DNA from: Sphingomonas colocasiae
Lineage (GTDB): Bacteria; Pseudomonadota; Alphaproteobacteria; Sphingomonadales; Sphingomonadaceae
Length of the DNA stretch: 64,000 nucleotides
Direction: 5' to 3'
NCBI RefSeq assembly: GCF_019880585.1
Contig: NZ_JAINVV010000004.1
Span: 1,054,001-1,118,000, forward strand
Shown here: one piece after another, positions 63,424-64,000 of the stretch
How the letters are laid out: each line of letters starts with the position of its first letter
Position numbering within the stretch: position 1 is the first letter of the stretch
The notes under the pieces: generated by a model
What the model was told of the DNA's origin: nothing
Database searches by the model: none
The model's input: the letters and a program-made list of their open reading frames with translations, nothing else
Position numbers and translations under genes: made by a program

Positions 63424-63492
63424 CCGTTTGTCCCGAGCGTAGTCGAGGGACGGTTGGCATCGCGCGGGCGTGTCTCGACTTCGCTCGACACG
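63424..63492. repeat. Palindromic intergenic repeat, nuoL-nuoM
   Basis: Two stems: GTCCC/GGGAC around 63430-63451 and CGTGTC (63469-63474) with GACACG (63487-63492). The left end CCGTTTGT..CGAGCG.AG.CGAG matches the left end of the nuoG-nuoH element. Fills the gap between nuoL and nuoM; the nuoM GTG start lies 21 bases beyond. Confidence 0.75.
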
Positions 63493-63512
63493 AACGGGCT
63501 GGGGGTAATTTC

Positions 63513-64000
63513 GTGAACGGGCTTCCCATCCTTTCGATCATGCTGGGCGTGCCGATGGTCGCCGCCATCGTGTGTCTTTACGTCAACGCGCAGACCGCGC
63601 GGACGGTCGCGCTGGGCGCGACCTTGGTCGATTTCGTCCTCGGCATCCTGCTCTGGCTGAATTTCGACGCCAGCGTTGCCGGCGCGCAGTGGCAGTTCAC
63701 CGAATATGTGCCGGTGTTCGGCCGCTTCGCCTGGGCGCTGGGCATCGACGGCATCGCGCTGATGCTGATCATGCTTTCGGTCTTCCTGATGCCGATCTGC
63801 ATCCTGGCGAGCTGGGAGTCGATCGAGGACCGCGTCGGCGAATATATGGCGGCGTTCCTGCTCATGGAAACGCTGATGATCGGCGTGTTCACCGCGCAGG
63901 ATCTGTTCCTGTTCTACATCTTCTTCGAAGCCGGCCTGATCCCGATGTATCTGATCATCGGCATCTGGGGCGGTGCGAACCGGATCTACGCCAGCTACAA
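63513..64000 (+). CDS. nuoM: NADH-quinone oxidoreductase subunit M (3'-truncated)
   Basis: The frame opens at GTG 63513 and runs off the window, giving about 162 codons. The visible part starts NGLPILSIMLGVPMVAAIVC and continues with WALGIDGIALMLIMLSVFLM and AAFLLMETLMIGVFTAQDLF then LFYIFFEAGLIPMYLIIGIW. The Glu in FFEAGLIP is the conserved proton-channel residue. An antiporter-like pump subunit of complex I. Confidence 0.93.
   Translation, partial: MNGLPILSIMLGVPMVAAIVCLYVNAQTARTVALGATLVDFVLGILLWLNFDASVAGAQWQFTEYVPVFGRFAWALGIDGIALMLIMLSVFLMPICILASWESIEDRVGEYMAAFLLMETLMIGVFTAQDLFLFYIFFEAGLIPMYLIIGIWGGANRIYASY

Overview
The window reads as a chromosomal segment of a GC-rich alphaproteobacterium of the Sphingomonadales type. 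This is an inference from gene content and style: a FecI/FecR/STN-type TonB receptor cassette, a sigma-54 psp locus with PspC and several PspB-like proteins, Ala/Glu/Lys-rich tails on ribosomal protein S16 and NuoC, and the short 'GTCGAGCGAAG'-type palindromic repeats common between sphingomonad genes. Coding density is very high. No stretch longer than about 230 bases lacks a gene (the longest is 13803-14032). I saw no rRNA, tRNA, CRISPR array, transposase or prophage gene.

Layout. 2-1306 is a hybrid sensor kinase cut by the left edge. 1376-3361 holds a Yip1-family membrane protein, a J-domain protein, a ferredoxin-like protein and SufE. 3403-7568 is a phage-shock locus. A minus-strand operon starts with a 51-aa exported peptide, then pspA, pspB, pspC and four more small membrane/coiled-coil proteins, and faces the activator gene pspF across a sigma-54 promoter. 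7707-8330 is sodB. 8451-12079 is the minus-strand series ispZ-ftsY-mtaB-dapF. 12153-13802 is a GGDEF/EVL c-di-GMP enzyme. 14033-16588 is ffh-rpsP-rimM. The expected continuation, trmD-rplS, appears only at 26151-27276. A 9.5-kb accessory block lies between: ECF sigma factor, FecR, STN-type TonB receptor and three tandem serine hydrolases of the beta-lactamase/S12 class.

27359-31801 carries a dipeptidyl peptidase IV, a GAF-GGDEF diguanylate cyclase and asd. 31892-34962 is a marR-emrA-emrB efflux operon with a clear operator. 35040-40810 has a YjdF-type membrane protein, an alpha/beta hydrolase, an M2 (ACE-like) peptidase and an overlapping pair of membrane GGDEF proteins, one degenerate and one intact. 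40978-46742 has amn, efp, an inositol monophosphatase, two small membrane proteins, a MOSC protein and pyridoxal kinase. 46827-50729 has an MgtC/DUF4010 protein, a CocE/NonD hydrolase and a YbjN protein. From 50915 to the right edge runs the respiratory complex I operon nuoABCDEFGHIJKLM. It is interrupted by a cupin gene, a secreted-protein gene and two palindromic intergenic repeats, and nuoM is cut by the window end.

The strongest candidates for something new are: the receptor/serine-hydrolase cassette lying inside the rpsP-rimM/trmD-rplS group; the expanded psp operon in which six proteins share one C-terminal signature; the palindromic repeat read in frame inside mtaB; and the extra genes plus a Fur-like box at the nuo operon.
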